Source of the DNA: Zarea fungicola
Taxonomy: Eukaryota > Ascomycota > Sordariomycetes > Hypocreales > Cordycipitaceae
Direction of reading: 5' to 3'
Assembly (NCBI GenBank): GCA_900169235.1
Contig: FWCC01000016.1
Location: 62,001-126,000 of the forward strand
Length of the DNA: 64,000 bases
Shown here piece by piece: positions 1 to 12,135 of this stretch; within the stretch, counting starts at the first letter, position 1; every line of letters starts with the position of its first letter. The notes under the pieces were generated by a model that ran no database searches, had not been told where the DNA came from, and saw nothing but the letters and a program-made list of their open reading frames with translations. The translations under genes and the position numbers were made by a program.

Positions 1-689
1 CCATGCCCTTCCAAGCCGGTGGCAAGGCACTTGAAAACACCATAATAAGTAGCTACAGAGGTTATCCGACTATGACAATACCCCCCCTGAAATAATGTTG
101 GCGTGTTACCTAGGTAGTGAATATCCAACCGAGAAAATTAAAGCTTAAGAAACTAGGATGTTAGCTACAAGAAACTAGGGCTACACTCTGTCTGGAAAGT
201 CACGTTGTATCTCAGTAAACGCGATGACTTGTAAAGCCAAATGACTAGGTTCATCATCAACAAAACAAAAAAGATAGGCAGCAATATCAATTGTTTTTGG
301 GATGGAGAAGAAGATTTCTAGTTAGAAAACTAGTAGATTATATATTTATTTTATGTGGAGTGATTTTTTCCCTGGTCTATTTGGCTATACTATGACTGTG
401 CAAGCTAGGTAAACGCGCCAACATTATTTCAACAAGGGCAATGTAATGCTTCTCCATTGCGGTTTGCAATTTGGCGCCATGAACTTCTCACACCGCCAAC
501 ACCTACAATAACCACAAAAAAGTTATGTAGTCGTATGAATTTTAGTGGTGTGTTATCGTGCCTTCGGCGTTTCCTCAAGTTCAACCCGTCTTAGAAGCTG
601 CTTCTTTCCGTGGCTTTCGACATGGAACTGGGATTATGCACTGATTTGGCGTAACGTATTTTAGTGCTGAAGCAGTCTGTTAGAGCTAT
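1..689. other. Intergenic, no gene seen
   Basis: A/T-rich spacer with short poly-T and poly-A runs and no reading frame with coding character. It lies downstream of the minus-strand Fta1-like gene and probably holds its 3' untranslated region. The start of the window may cut a neighbouring promoter. Confidence 0.5.
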
Positions 690-1952
690 TCATCCTGACA
701 CGCTGGAAGGAACCACTGGCGTCAGGTCATCTCCGCGTATTCTGCCGCCGAGCTGCGTTGCAAACATCCAGGCAGCGCGGGACAGGTCGTCTGTGAGATC
801 TCCCCGTCTCAGAATTTTCAGCCGGGACTGCGCTAGCACGAACCCCCCGCATGAGATCTGTATAATTCTAACGCTTGGATGAAACATGTTGAGTGCCAGG
901 TGATGTTGTAAATATAGCCCTAATGCTTCCGTGAATGGCTGGTCGCCCGTGTTGCCGCCTCTTCGCCATGCCCAGCCATCGTCCATGTTGCCACCTGCGA
1001 GACGTCGACGGTCTCGTGCATCACTTTCCCACAACGGCGGCGCAGCGCTGTTACTCCCCGGCCGCAGCCCTTCACCCGTCCGTAGGAAGCGTCGCAAGTC
1101 TTGGGGCGGAATGGCAACACTCATGCTCCGTAGTCCCGCCTCCATGGCGGTTTCCCCATCTGAATCCGAGTCTGAGTTGAGAGCACCCTCACCATCACGA
1201 AGCGGCGCATTAAAGGAAAGTGTGATCACAAAATCTGGTCCCTTGTTGGACAAGCCCATGGTCTCTATCCAACCCTCCCAAACATTGACGAGCGTCTTGG
1301 TACCCAAAGATACCTTGCTGACACGACAGTCAAATGTCGTCGACAGCCAATCTCCAATAACATGCTTAAGTGCTTGCGGCATGCGCAATAGAAGCAGCGG
1401 CAGATGGATAAATCTCGTCTCGTCCACGGCATTATCCGTGGCGGCTCTTCCTGGTCGCATGGCCCAATCTGTAGGTCTAACAGTAGAGCCGTGACCATCA
1501 GTATAGTAGCCCGGCAGGAGAAGCGCTACGTATGCAGCATTTTCGTGGCGTATTTCCACCCACAGACCTTGATCGGACCCGTCAGCTGCCTCGCCTCGGG
1601 CGCGGTCAGTAGCCTCACCAAGCATGTCTCGGTCACCGAGGACGTCTTCCAACGAGAACCAGCGAAATTTAACATGACGTAGAGGCCCTACCTGGCCGGC
1701 AGGTGTTTCCAGAGACTCTAGCCCAATTTGGATACCACGAACAACATCTCCAACAAGCGTGTCTCGTAGGCGATGGGCAAGTTGATCTAGTCGCGTTTCG
1801 TTCAATGCTTGGGGTCCAATAAATAGAGGCGACACGCGATGTGTCGAGAACGTAGTGTTGAAAAATGGCGGAATTACATCTTCAACAGCTGGACTCTCGC
1901 TGGAGAAAATGTCCGAGGTTGAAACATCCGGATCTGCCATTATTAACAACAA
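690..1952 (-). CDS. fta1: Kinetochore Sim4-complex subunit Fta1-like (CENP-L family)
   Basis: Single-exon frame of 420 residues; a second Met at residue 5 (MADPDVS) may be the true start. The N-terminal part, with PLFIGPQALNETRL and LRDTLVGDVVRGIQIGLE, resembles my memory of Pezizomycotina Fta1 proteins, the counterpart of CENP-L/Iml3. These belong to the constitutive centromere-associated network at the inner kinetochore and help link CENP-A chromatin to the outer kinetochore. An acidic Ser/Asp-rich stretch near residues 259-266 is probably a disordered loop. No catalytic motif is expected. The family call rests on recognition of conserved blocks, not a computed alignment. The next gene (Met8-like) is on the same strand but functionally unrelated. 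Confidence 0.6.
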   Translation of the reverse strand: MLLIMADPDVSTSDIFSSESPAVEDVIPPFFNTTFSTHRVSPLFIGPQALNETRLDQLAHRLRDTLVGDVVRGIQIGLESLETPAGQVGPLRHVKFRWFSLEDVLGDRDMLGEATDRARGEAADGSDQGLWVEIRHENAAYVALLLPGYYTDGHGSTVRPTDWAMRPGRAATDNAVDETRFIHLPLLLLRMPQALKHVIGDWLSTTFDCRVSKVSLGTKTLVNVWEGWIETMGLSNKGPDFVITLSFNAPLRDGEGALNSDSDSDGETAMEAGLRSMSVAIPPQDLRRFLRTGEGLRPGSNSAAPPLWESDARDRRRLAGGNMDDGWAWRRGGNTGDQPFTEALGLYLQHHLALNMFHPSVRIIQISCGGFVLAQSRLKILRRGDLTDDLSRAAWMFATQLGGRIRGDDLTPVVPSSVSG

Positions 1953-2325
1953 ACGTGGTCAGGCGGTGTGTCGAGTGCATGAATCTTCCATGTGTACTAT
2001 CTGACGCGTTAATTTAGCAAAAAAAAATCATTCGTGGCCGGTATGGCCATCGAATAGTGTTTGACGCGTCTCAATTACAGCTTCAAGCGTCTATGCAAGT
2101 GGCAGGTAGCGACAGCCCGTTTGAGGCAAAGAGTGATGACTAATCAGCTCCAACAATCCCACCTCACAGCTTGTGATTATTCCAGCCAACGTCTCTGTCT
2201 ATAATTTAACTATATTATACAATATATACAATTTATTGTCGGGTATGCGAGCTACTTTGACGCAGCTCGGATTTTAACATACTCCAATCTTTCTAGCAAT
2301 AGCATCAAATGATGAAGGCGTGCAA
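1953..2325. other. Intergenic spacer
   Basis: A/T-rich segment between two minus-strand genes. It should hold the Fta1-like promoter and the 3' end of the siroheme synthase gene. TATA-like runs lie near 2203-2232. No gene seen. Confidence 0.5.
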
Positions 2326-3243
2326 TTATACACCGACGCTAAAGCCAAAGGATCCCTCGAAGACGTCCAGCGCTTCGACGTCTCTCACATCCCGTAGAGA
2401 CTTGATAATATCCATGGACGGCGCTTTATTTGCGGGATAAAACAACAGCAAATTGTCCATATCTTCGTGGGTCATTAGGCACATTTCTTCCCATTTGTAT
2501 GTGTCGCTCACTTTGGACATCCTACATGCATCAACTCAGGTCAGCCGATTCTGTCCTCCAAGGGAGAGGAAAGAAAATAGTAGCCCAGGATGGTCACTCA
2601 CCAGCGCATTCTTTTTGGGCCGTCTTCCACTCTTGGAGCGACTTTACGTAGTTTGGCTCGCAGTTCGCCAATGACATCTATAGCATTGCCGGCATTCTTG
2701 GGCAGCTTTCCAGCAATAAAGCGACGGATCGAAGCAGCGAGCCGAGGTCCCCGGCCGTTGGTGCTGACCATGACCTGCAACGGCCCATCTCTGTAAACGC
2801 TGCCAAAGTAAAAGTCGCACTCGGGTGGGACGTCTGCAATATTGGCAGGTATCTTCTTTTCTTTGCACAGCTTCCAGATGACAGTGGAGGCCGCCGGGTC
2901 GTCAATGGCTACTAGGACCATGTCTGCATCATCGAGATCAGACGGCTCGAAGACTCGGTCGACATGTGTGATTTGTTTCTCGGAAACTCGGTAGGCAACT
3001 TCTTTGTTAAGTCCTGTCGCTGGACAAACAACGGTTACGCTAGCGTCGGCATTGAGACAGTTGAGGATACGACCTGCGGCAACCTGTTGTAAAAGCAATT
3101 AGATACCGCCATTGGGTTGCCAAGGAGAGACTGAAGGGGCATCATACTTCGCCACCGCCTACAACCAAAACCCTCTTGTTTTTGACTTGCCACGCAAGAA
3201 TTAGGCTACCACCGGGTTGCACCTCTGGAAACGATTTCGGCAT
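2326..3243 (-). CDS. met8: Siroheme synthase, Met8-type precorrin-2 dehydrogenase/ferrochelatase
   Basis: Three exons: 3243-3148, 3083-2602 and 2521-2326, giving 257 residues (yeast Met8p has 274). Both introns have good signals (GTATGA donor and CAG acceptor; GTGAGT donor and TAG acceptor), and the joins restore GGGEVAAGRI and KRMRWMSKV. The Rossmann NAD-binding motif VLVVGGGEVAAGRI spans residues 25-38. NIADVPPECDFYFG (113-126) is the family's catalytic block with the conserved Asp. The enzyme oxidises precorrin-2 to sirohydrochlorin and inserts iron to make siroheme, the cofactor of sulfite and nitrite reductases, so it supports sulfate and nitrate assimilation. The C-terminal exon is the dimerisation region. 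It is a single-domain protein without the CysG methyltransferase half, as usual for fungi. Confidence 0.92.
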
Positions 3244-3795
3244 GGTGGGCAGATGTTAGAGATTGGGTTGAGGTAAGAGATTCAAAATGGGCAGAAACGA
3301 GCCGGCGTCGGAACCTGCAAGGCAGGAACGGTGGTCTAGGTCCGATAAGGCTTCGGATAAGGCGCAGAACGGCGCTAGTGGTGTCGCTCGCCTGGCTCTC
3401 TTCAGTTAAGCAAGTATATAGCAGGCTAGCAGCCCTCTAAGTTACTACTAAATCAGTGGACGCTGCTGGTTTTTCCAGGGCATTACTACAGCGGCACGAC
3501 TTGTACTGAGTTAGTAGCTAAGGTAGTTACCTGGCTGTCGGTTTAAACCATTTTCAGCTAGTAGGTCCACCAGCCACAGCTACCCTGGCACGTACCAGCA
3601 CTAATAACCTGGTCAAGCTGGCACCGCTAACTTGCAAGCCACCAGCCATCGTCATCCCGCCCTTCCCAGGCCATATCGTAACTCGTCGATGCCAACTGCG
3701 CCAAAGGCAGCTCGAACACCTACGGTCGTCTCGGGTTGCTGCATAGCCTGGCGTTCCTTCAGCAGCCTTTCGAACACCCACGAAATCAACTCGAA
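3244..3795. promoter_or_regulatory. Divergent promoter region of met8-like and vac1-like genes
   Basis: About 550 nt between two divergently transcribed genes. It must hold both promoters. Small frames here are short and lack coding character. I see no clear TATA box; CT-rich stretches occur before the plus-strand start. Confidence 0.45.
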
Positions 3796-5913
3796 ATGTC
3801 GGGCCGGAGGCTCGGTGGCGGTCGCATCTTGGGCAGCGGCAAAGGCCTTGCGCCGCCGCCTACTGCTCCCCGCGCGTCCAGCCCGTTGGCACCATCAGAG
3901 AGCACCGTTTCAATAGGCTCCTCATCCATCTCGCCGCCAGTCACTGGAAGCCTCCCGGAGCTGTCACAGGATATTGGATCCAGCATCAGTGTTGGCGCGC
4001 AGCCCAAAGCCGGGCTATCCAGCACCGGGGAATTAGTTTGCCCCATTTGCAACGAGGAGATGGTACGCTCAGAGAGCCGGCATGATACGATGCAATGCTA
4101 ACATGAGTGCCCTCGTAGGTCACACTGCTACAACTCAACCGGCATATAGACGACAGCCACCAAGAGCTACCGGCAGAGGAGCAGGATGAAGTGAAGACGT
4201 GGTTCGATAAACAGGTGCTCAAGGCGAAACGGTTCCAGCCACTTTCTTTAATCAACCAGAAGCTACGAGGACTGGAAGTCTTTGAAGCAAATGAATCGGC
4301 TCAGCAATCACCGCAACAGATATCCCATGCTCCTGGGAAATCACAAGAAATCCACATCGATCCGGAGGAGCTCATCACAAGGATTCACTGGCAGCGATCC
4401 ACGGGCCAGGATCGGTGTACGGATCCGACATGCGGGAAGAATCTCGGTCCCATTAATGGCAACATCAACTGTCGGAAATGTGGCCGGCTGTTCTGCGAGG
4501 AGCATACCATGTACCAAATGAAGCTGAGTCGCAGCGCAAACCACGAAGCTGTGCGCGGCGTCTGGGCAAGAGTCTGCGAAACCTGCTACAAATCTAGAGA
4601 GGGGTATAACGACCATGTTGGTGTCTCCATAGACCACAGCACCACATTTACAGAGTTGCGGAGGAAGCGTGTTGAACGACAGAAGTTGGAAGTGTCCCGG
4701 CTGGAGAAGCGGCTAACGAAACTTATGAGACTACTCGTCGAACCACCTGAGAAGCCGAACGGGTCATTGCTGGCGCCAGTAAGCCAACTGACAGGGCGAA
4801 ATGATCCACGGAAAGCAATGGAGCAATCTGTTGTTCCCTGGGAAGATGACGACTCTGTATCGAAATGCCCGTTCTGTCAACAAGAATTCGGTACGTGGAC
4901 GTTTAGAAGACACCACTGCCGCATCTGCGGTCGCGTAGTGTGTGCGGACATACAAACCAGGTGCTCGTCTGAAGTAAGCCTCGATGTCGCGCCGCGTAAG
5001 TTTATAGCAGAACCCAGTGCCAGATGAACTAGTACGCGAGCACTGACAAGAAACAGCCGTAAGCCACCCAACAGAGAAGCCAGCTCCTTATGCCGATCAC
5101 GTCAAGGTCGTGATACGTATGTGCCAGGACTGTAACCACACGATATTCGCTGCTAGAGACTTCAAAGCTTCGTTAGACATGAAGCCAACGGATCAACGAG
5201 CATACGAGACACTGCGGCAGTTTGAGCGAGGAATCCGCCAGCTGCTCCCATCTTTTCAACGAGTGCTAATAGCACTGCAGCCGGATCGACTAGAAAATGG
5301 AGAGGTAGACTTGAGCAAGCTGCCCCCAACACGATTACAGATCCAAGAGGCAAGCAAGATTCGCAAGCGCTTAATCGATAGCTTTGGCAAATACGGCACC
5401 GCCGCGAAGCGCATCCGTGATTTGCCCACGCAGAGCCCCACGCAGCAGCGTTTGCAGACGGCCATCTACACCTACGCGAGCACCTTTCTGCACACTCACA
5501 TGCTACCGCTCAAGAGCCTGCCCCAGCTGCTGCGTAATCAGTCGTCCATGTCCTCACGCTCAGCCCGCTCGGCGGCGCACCTGTCTGTGCACTCTGGCGG
5601 CTCCTCGGGCCTCCGCCACACGGAGCTCGCCGAGTCGGACACGGCGTCGCAAGCCGCCAGCGAGGCAAGCACGGTCGTTAGCCAGCTGGAGACGGAGGAA
5701 AAGGGATTACGGGAGGGGCTTGCGGTACTGGAGGAGCAGCGATTTATGGTGGAGGAGATGCTGCGCGCGGCTACGCGGGCGCGGCGCTTTGAGGAGATTT
5801 CGGCGCTCAATCGAAACATGGATGAGCTCCAGGCGGAAATTCAGGCGCTCAAGACCAAGATTACGAATGTAGAGGCCAAATGGGAAGGTGTATATCGTGA
5901 TGGAATTGCATAA
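3796..5913 (+). CDS. vac1: Vac1/Pep7-like FYVE endosomal tethering protein
   Basis: Three exons: 3796-4062, 4119-4995 and 5057-5913, 666 residues. The first intron is 56 nt with a GCTAAC branch point; the second has GTAAGT and CAG. A C2H2 finger spans residues 82-103 (C82, C85, H98, H103) and is split by intron 1. A degenerate FYVE/RING-like Cys cluster follows at about 195-245. A canonical FYVE finger begins at C339 with the PI3P-binding signature RRHHCR near 353-358. The C-terminal helical segment (about 600-660, with LEEQRFMVEEMLRAATRARR) matches the Rabenosyn/Vac1 Rab-binding region. Vac1 binds PI3P and Rab5/Vps21 and works with Vps45 and Pep12 in Golgi-to-endosome transport. The Ser/Pro-rich N-terminus is probably disordered. 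Confidence 0.9.
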
Positions 5914-6863
5914 ACAATGGTTTGACGACTTATTCACCAGCATTGTCCTTTTGCTTGCTGTAATGTAAGTGTTGGAAACAATGTCGTTTTTATTTGTCCG
6001 ACGCGAGTTCCTTTATTGTACAAGGCATTGCATGGCGTTACGGTGTTTTTGCGACAAAAATAGCTTGAACAGAGAGGCCTTCTTTCTTTAAATTTTGAGC
6101 GTGATGCATTTTCAATTTATAAACTAAAGTCGCAAAGTCTCGAGCTTAATAAACTAATCCGCTATTCGTCACTCTGCACACGATGATCAAGCCCGTACCA
6201 CCGCATCCTATCAATGAAACTAATATGGCAAAATTGAAAAAGTTACCTTGTCTCTTGCGCCGGTTGATTTTTGTTGCTGGAACGAACTCGCATCCGGTCA
6301 TAGGAAAATAGCATAAAAAGATGAGGTTCTTAAAAGGAAGCTATTGGCGAAAAAAGAAAGTAAACTAACAAGAACATAGCCGTGGCTGCAGCTTTGCAAA
6401 AAAGAAGAGATAAAGAAAACTCCAAGACCGAATAAACACCACTTTCCGCTTCTTTCTTGCAATTAAATGATTCCCAGTTCTGTTTCCGGACACAAAAACA
6501 CATGGAAATCCTGGGCAACAGTCCAGCTTCTAAAACCGAAGCTGTACAACAAGAAGCCTATTAAAAAGCAAGGACACCGAGCCATAATCCGTAAACCAAG
6601 AAAAGAAAAATCCGCCTGAGAAAGAGCGCCGATTTCAACACCAACCCCTCGTTTCCAAAACTCTTACAAAGACAATATTGCCCCAAAAGTCCTCACTATG
6701 GTATTAAAGAAGACTTAGTTATAGTGGTAGTATGTATACCCACGAGTTGAGATGATAAAAGAGTATACCAACAATGGAAGAAAATGTGCAAGCTGCCCGA
6801 CATCAAGACAACAACTCTGCCCTCTTTTTCATCTCGCCAGAAAATGGAGAAAATGGAGCATTA
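5914..6863. other. Intergenic spacer between convergent genes
   Basis: About 950 nt between convergent vac1-like and mbp1-like genes, A/T-rich with many poly-A and poly-T runs. It probably holds two 3' untranslated regions. No gene seen. Confidence 0.5.
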
Positions 6864-9385
6864 CTAGTGCACCACGCCCTCGACGCCGCCCAGGAAGCGC
6901 CTGACACGGTCAATCTCCAGCTCTTCTCGCTCGCTCTCAACAGCCTTGAGCAGACCATCGATGACGGCGTCGACATCGCCTTCTGCTACACCGGTGCATA
7001 GGGCAACGACGCGACGGTACTTGACCTCAACATCGCGACTGCGGCCTTGCAGGGCCTGAACCATCTTCCTTGTGACGTCACGCCGCGCCTCGATGGCGCG
7101 AATGCGGGCCTTGAGTACAGCACTCGGCGGCAGCATCCCCTCGGCACCAAAACCGCCTGCTGCGCTGTGTTCTTCTGCGGCCTCGAGCATCGCCCCGAGT
7201 TCCGTCTCCCAGGATGATGAGGGGTTTGGCTGCGAGGACCGTGATTGCTCATTCACTAAGCGCATCTGCTCATCTTGAGCATACGCCAGATTAGAAACCT
7301 TTCTGCGTGCCAGCTGTTGCTTTGTGACTGCTGTTGAGAGCTGCTCGATTTTGCGTCGTGCGTCACCCAGCTGTGTCGAGGTACTGCGCAGCGTCGTGTG
7401 TAATGAGTCAAGAGTACTTTGCTTCGTCTTCATTTCCTGCTGAAAGGTGGAGCTTGTCTCGCTCAGGAGGTGTGTGATGGAGGCTATAACCTCATCGCTG
7501 CTCTCCCTCGTCTTTTGGCTGGAACCGGGAGCGCTGGGCTTATCAGACAGCGGGTCGCCGTTTATCTTCTCTTCGGCATTCTCGACGCCAATACCAAAGT
7601 CAACGGGTCGTAGGCCCACGCGGTTGGCTATGTTGGGATCAGCACCAACTTCAAGGAGTTGTGAAATGATGCTCTTATTGCCAATTCTGGCAGCAATATT
7701 TAAAGCAGTGTCGCCACAACTGTCCTGGGCATTGACAATTTCCGTCATGAAGCGGGCAATGCCCATTTTTGGAATGGTACCCATGGCTCCATTGGCAGTG
7801 GCACCGTTAATACCAACGTTTTGACTGCTGGGCACGCTGCCTTGCCGAACCACCCACTCCAGAAGGCTCTCGAGATAGTACCGGCTGGCCGCGTTTCTAC
7901 CCTTGACAGCGCTCGTAACAGCGATGTGATGCAGGACAGTACGTCCCTTTTGGTCGCGAGCTTCGATGGTTCCTCCAAGCACTTCGAGCAGGTCGGGGAA
8001 TGAGCCATGGTCCATGGAGTTTGTAACCAGGCAGGCGCGCATGAGTGCTGTTTCGCCAGAGGCATTTACGCGGTAGGGGGAGGCTCCAGCGCCAATTAGG
8101 GCGCGAAGAAGAGGCATGCGTGCAAGAGTAGCAGCCCAGTGCAGGGCCGTATGACTCTGAGGATCGATAGGCATATCCAATTCGCTAAAGGTAAGGGTCC
8201 GCAACATGTCGTGTTTTGAAGAATCCGGGGTAGAGGAATCCATAAACAGTCCCATTAACATATTTCGTTTCATCTCTGCGTCTGGGGACATTTCATAAGG
8301 AAGCGGCGCCTGAGAGCTGCTTCCCTCCTCAATCGGCGAGCGGTCGTGAATAGCGCTCTGTGAATACATAAAAGACTCGTTTGCTTCCGTGGGGGATCCA
8401 GGGAAAGCATTAGCATTTGAATACGCATCAATACTCGGTGCGTACCCCCCGAAACTATCGACGGGCGTCATGTTGACGCGTTGGCGTTTTCGGGGAGGCT
8501 CGGCTTCGGGCATGGCCGATACACCGTTTGTCTGTTGCGTGGAGTAGGCCGGGTCGACCTGTTGGCTGTACTCTGAGGCGAAACTTTGTTGTGAGTTACC
8601 AGGAAACTCATCAGGATTCTGCATCGAGGGTTGTCTACTGAAGCTAGGGGCACGGGAGGGCGGCCCGTTGCGGCTGCGAGGCTTGGGCGAGTCGAATCTA
8701 GCCTTGCTTATGGCGGCGACGGCATGCGAGGCGGTGCTGGAGATGTTCTTGAAGAATGTGCCGTTGACGCCGTTGGGTCTGCCTTCGGCACTGGAACTAT
8801 ACATGCGCTTTCTTTGGGCGGCCATGGCCTGTTCCTTGGTAGGTGTATTGAAGTCGCCCTGGCCAGCGACACCGCCATCCTGGCCCATATCGTAGGTCAG
8901 GAGGGGACGAAGAAGTTCCTCAACGCCATATTGACGGCAGACTTCGACACCACGGTCAAATTTGATCCAAGTGCCCTGGTACTTTCCGTATCCTCCCTGA
9001 ACCTTTTCGTGTTCTCCCGTCTGAATCTCCTTCTCAAGAATCTTGGTTCGCTTGCCCTTGTCGACACCAGCAACCTTGAGGATCTGGGTGGCATTCAGGC
9101 AAGAATCGTGACGTCGCCGCATGACGGCGACGTTGTTGACTTCCATTTCGTAGACGTCGACTCCAGAGTAGGAGGCCTGGACATTATGCAGGTTAGCAGA
9201 GAGCGCCCATTGTGGACATCGTCTTCTTTGAGGTTGATGTTGCGCAAAGTACGTACCGAGTAGATTTGTGGTGCGTCAGGGTTCATTGCGAAGCCACGGT
9301 GGAAAGAGGCATTGGAGCGCCCCTGTTGCGACTGTTGACTCATGGTAAAGGACTGCTGTGAGGACTGCGATGCGGATGGCATCAT
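6864..9385 (-). CDS. mbp1: APSES transcription factor, Mbp1-type DNA-binding subunit of MBF
   Basis: Two exons: 9385-9257 and 9176-6864, 813 residues. The 80-nt intron (GTACGT donor, CCAG acceptor) splits the N-terminus and the join restores IYSASYSGVDVYEMEV, a very conserved start of Mbp1/Swi4/Res factors. The KilA-N/APSES DNA-binding domain covers about residues 41-145 (HDSCLNATQILKVAG, GGYGKYQGTWIKFDRG). A long low-complexity linker follows, then ankyrin repeats at about 380-560 (THTALHWAA-like and DTALNIAARIGN), a coiled-coil-prone region at about 600-660 and a C-terminal helical tail that in yeast pairs with Swi6. The factor is expected to bind MCB-type ACGCGT elements and drive G1/S genes in the nucleus. 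Another copy with ankyrin repeats but no KilA-N (Swi6) should exist elsewhere in the genome. Confidence 0.93.
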
Positions 9386-10796
9386 GGGCGGCAGCTATGG
9401 GGGAGAGGGAGCGTTGTCCCTCTGCATATAGCAGGTTTTTGGCGTAAAAGTACGCGGGCACCGGTGCGCTGGCGATGAAGTTGCAGATGTATTTGTGGCG
9501 GCGTGGATGGCTATTGCTCGGAGGCGTAAAGGCTTTTCTCTTTAAAAAAAAAAAACGAATGACGGCTTACTGGGATCGCGAGGGGTTTTGGCGAGGATAA
9601 AGATCTGTAGGAATTAAAATTGAAGCCAAAGTGGGCGGGTGCAATCGAAGTGGTTCAATGTGCAGGTACGAGAAATGGTACAAGGGTACCTTGAACCGAG
9701 GGAGGAGGGGGTTCAGCGGGTGGTTGCCCTGTAGGCAATCGCTAAGATGGTGGTGTTGCAGCGCTGACATGTACCAAAGTGGTGGCCGAGTTGGCTAGAA
9801 ACTAGAGGTACGTAGTAATATAGCAGCGCGTGCGCGTTCGACTGTGCACTTTTATTCGTTGAAATAATCAAGTTCTAAATGAATTGGCCCCTCACAAGTG
9901 AATAATCTACCGAAAATAAAGTATCATGAAGCAGCCGTAGATTCAACAAACTTAACGCTTTTTTTATAGCACTACTGGCCATCTTGTAGATGTGCTCGGC
10001 ACTCGATGGAGGAATGGAGTCTTGAAGAGTCTCTTAATTGATTGCAGCAAAAAGCGTGTTTGTTTCGCGATTTCGTGTCTCTGGTCCGTGTCTCGTCAGG
10101 CGTGTTGGAGAGCGTGTCGCGTAAAGACCGCGTGGGTATGGCCCTCGCTGTGGGTCCTCCTGTAAAGTGGTTTCACCTCGCCCTGTCAAATGCACAGCAA
10201 TTCGCCAACTACTTGCTGCACGAAATGGACCGCTGGCGGGAATCCCTGCTTTTCTTGGTCCTCCACCGTCCTCAACGGTTCATCGCCCAGCGAACCGCAT
10301 TTTCCTACCAATCAGCGGCAGAAAAGCTCAACCATCTTCGGCGGGGTTTTGCATCGGACCAAGGTGGACGAATCATTGCAGTTCCAACTGCCTGCCCTTT
10401 TCAACCAAACCTGATTGATACGATATTCCTGATCTGGCTTAAAGCAGACTAGGCCGCAGTGCTCTACCAAAAGACAGCGCCCAGTTAGTACCTGGCGAGG
10501 ACACAGGAGAACATACTGATCACCATGGCTTTCTGCGCCACAGTAGAAGAGGAAGAATACGACAGGCAACTGCGCATAAACCGCAGGTATAAGCGAAATT
10601 TAATATAAATCATTACGTATTGAAATATAATGGGCTTCATGGCCTGAGTATTAGAGCTGTGGCCGGCCCGGCACGGCTGTCTAGCGTTGCTCCACATACA
10701 AGTGACCCTGATGGCCCAAGAAAACGTCTCCAAGTTCAATTCGCTGCACATCAGCCTGTGGCGGACAGAGTATAAACTGCGGCCAACGCAAACATA
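9386..10796. other. Divergent intergenic region, mbp1-like / LYR gene
   Basis: About 1.4 kb between divergent genes. A poly-T/poly-A tract lies at 9540-9554 near the mbp1-like start. A 136-codon frame at 10042-10452 starts without ATG and shows no recognisable family, so it is not called as a gene. Confidence 0.45.
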
Positions 10797-11981
10797 ATGC
10801 CAGTATCGCAACCTGCCCTGCTGAAACCACAGCAGGGCCTCTCCATCTACCGCCAGCTGCTCCGCGAGTGCTCCTACCTCCCACCCGCCGTCCGGCCGAG
10901 CCTCCAGTCTACCATCCAGACCCGTTTCCGACAACACCGCAAATACGACCCCCGCGCAAAGGAGCACTGGCGGCGGGCGCAAAAGACGCTGCGCACGCTC
11001 CGTGCCGCTAACAACGGTCACCCGAAATGCATGGATTCACTCATTGCCAAGGCGTTTGGGCGGACCGGCGTGAGGCGACGACAGCTCATGAGTGAGTTTG
11101 TCGTGCCGCAGGGCGTCCACAACTCCAAGATGCTCGATGCCCTAACGAGTGGCGCCAGCGACCAGACGGCCCGTGCGGATAACCACCACTCTACAAAGGA
11201 CACTGCGTCGATGCCGATTGAGACGGGGAAGCGGCCGGCTGGAAATCGAAAGAACCTCTTTTTCCAAAAATGGGACCAGGAGAAGCTTCTAAAGCTTCTG
11301 TCGTCGCAGCGGAAGCGGCAGACCGAGGCGTGGTCGACTGGACACCTGCTCGGCTCGGCGGTCAAGTCAGTCAACCCTAACATCGATATCCCCGCCAAAA
11401 ACATCTGGGGCGAACCCCCAGCCGAGTGTGTTGCAAACGCAAAGAGGGCACGTTGGTGGCGGCGCGGCGCGGCTAAGATGCTGCCGCCACTCGGCAAGGG
11501 CGAGTGGGAGCTACTCAGCCGGCTCAGTCGTGGGGCGCAAGAGTCTGGCGAGTGGCAGATGCCGGAGCGAAGAATAGCAGCTGGGGGTAGTGGCAGTCGC
11601 GCTGGCACGAAACGTGCCAGTCGTGGAGCAGAGCTCGCAGCAGCGGCGTCGGAGCTGATGCGATATATTTCACAGTCTGCGGCTGCTGTGGAGAAGAAAT
11701 ACAGCGCAAAGCGAATGCTGCGGTCTGCGCAGACAGATGCGGGACCATATGGATTCTCGCAATCCGGGAACAGCCTTTCCGCGCGTTGGTATCGGCGCGC
11801 CTATAACAAGGCGTGGCTGCTCACGCCCAAAATGGAGCAGGACCCGAATACACTTCGGTACAAGTTTACCTGGGGAGAGCTACCTGGACATCAACTTCGG
11901 AATGCGACACGAAAACAACGGTCAATCTTTGACGGTGTCGACGCCAAGGGCAAGCCTCTGCCAAAACCAACAGCTGACTAG
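10797..11981 (+). CDS. LYR-motif protein, probably mitochondrial
   Basis: Single-exon frame of 394 residues. The N-terminal block LSIYRQLLRECSYLP (15-29) followed by RTRF-like QTRFRQHRKYDP has the pattern of Complex1_LYR proteins: a Tyr-Arg dipeptide in helix 1 and a downstream basic helix with Phe. LYR proteins are small mitochondrial accessory or assembly factors that work with acyl-ACP and the Fe-S or respiratory-complex machinery. This one is much longer than the usual 80-150 residues. The rest is basic, with a charged linker (about 120-160) and a C-terminal part rich in Trp and Arg (RWYRRAYNKAW near 340-350) that I do not recognise. Such long LYR proteins occur in Pezizomycotina. The function of this branch is not known to me. 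Confidence 0.6.
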   Translation: MPVSQPALLKPQQGLSIYRQLLRECSYLPPAVRPSLQSTIQTRFRQHRKYDPRAKEHWRRAQKTLRTLRAANNGHPKCMDSLIAKAFGRTGVRRRQLMSEFVVPQGVHNSKMLDALTSGASDQTARADNHHSTKDTASMPIETGKRPAGNRKNLFFQKWDQEKLLKLLSSQRKRQTEAWSTGHLLGSAVKSVNPNIDIPAKNIWGEPPAECVANAKRARWWRRGAAKMLPPLGKGEWELLSRLSRGAQESGEWQMPERRIAAGGSGSRAGTKRASRGAELAAAASELMRYISQSAAAVEKKYSAKRMLRSAQTDAGPYGFSQSGNSLSARWYRRAYNKAWLLTPKMEQDPNTLRYKFTWGELPGHQLRNATRKQRSIFDGVDAKGKPLPKPTAD

Positions 11982-12135
11982 GCCGCTTATACAGTTGCAA
12001 ACCATGCAGGTTCTATATACCTTGTATCCATATCTCGTTTGTTATATTCTTATTGCATATATCGGAGCCTAGCCTATCATCCATCAACATTTATTTTATT
12101 TATTTTCACCCTGTCCTTGTCTAATATCACTGTCT

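Noticed and set aside
8631..9263. 210-codon plus-strand frame antisense to the mbp1-like gene
   Set aside because: It mirrors the codon pattern of the KilA-N coding strand, a usual shadow effect; no independent evidence.
10042..10452. 136-codon plus-strand frame upstream of the LYR gene
   Set aside because: No ATG at its start, no family recognised and mixed codon use; more likely part of the divergent promoter region.
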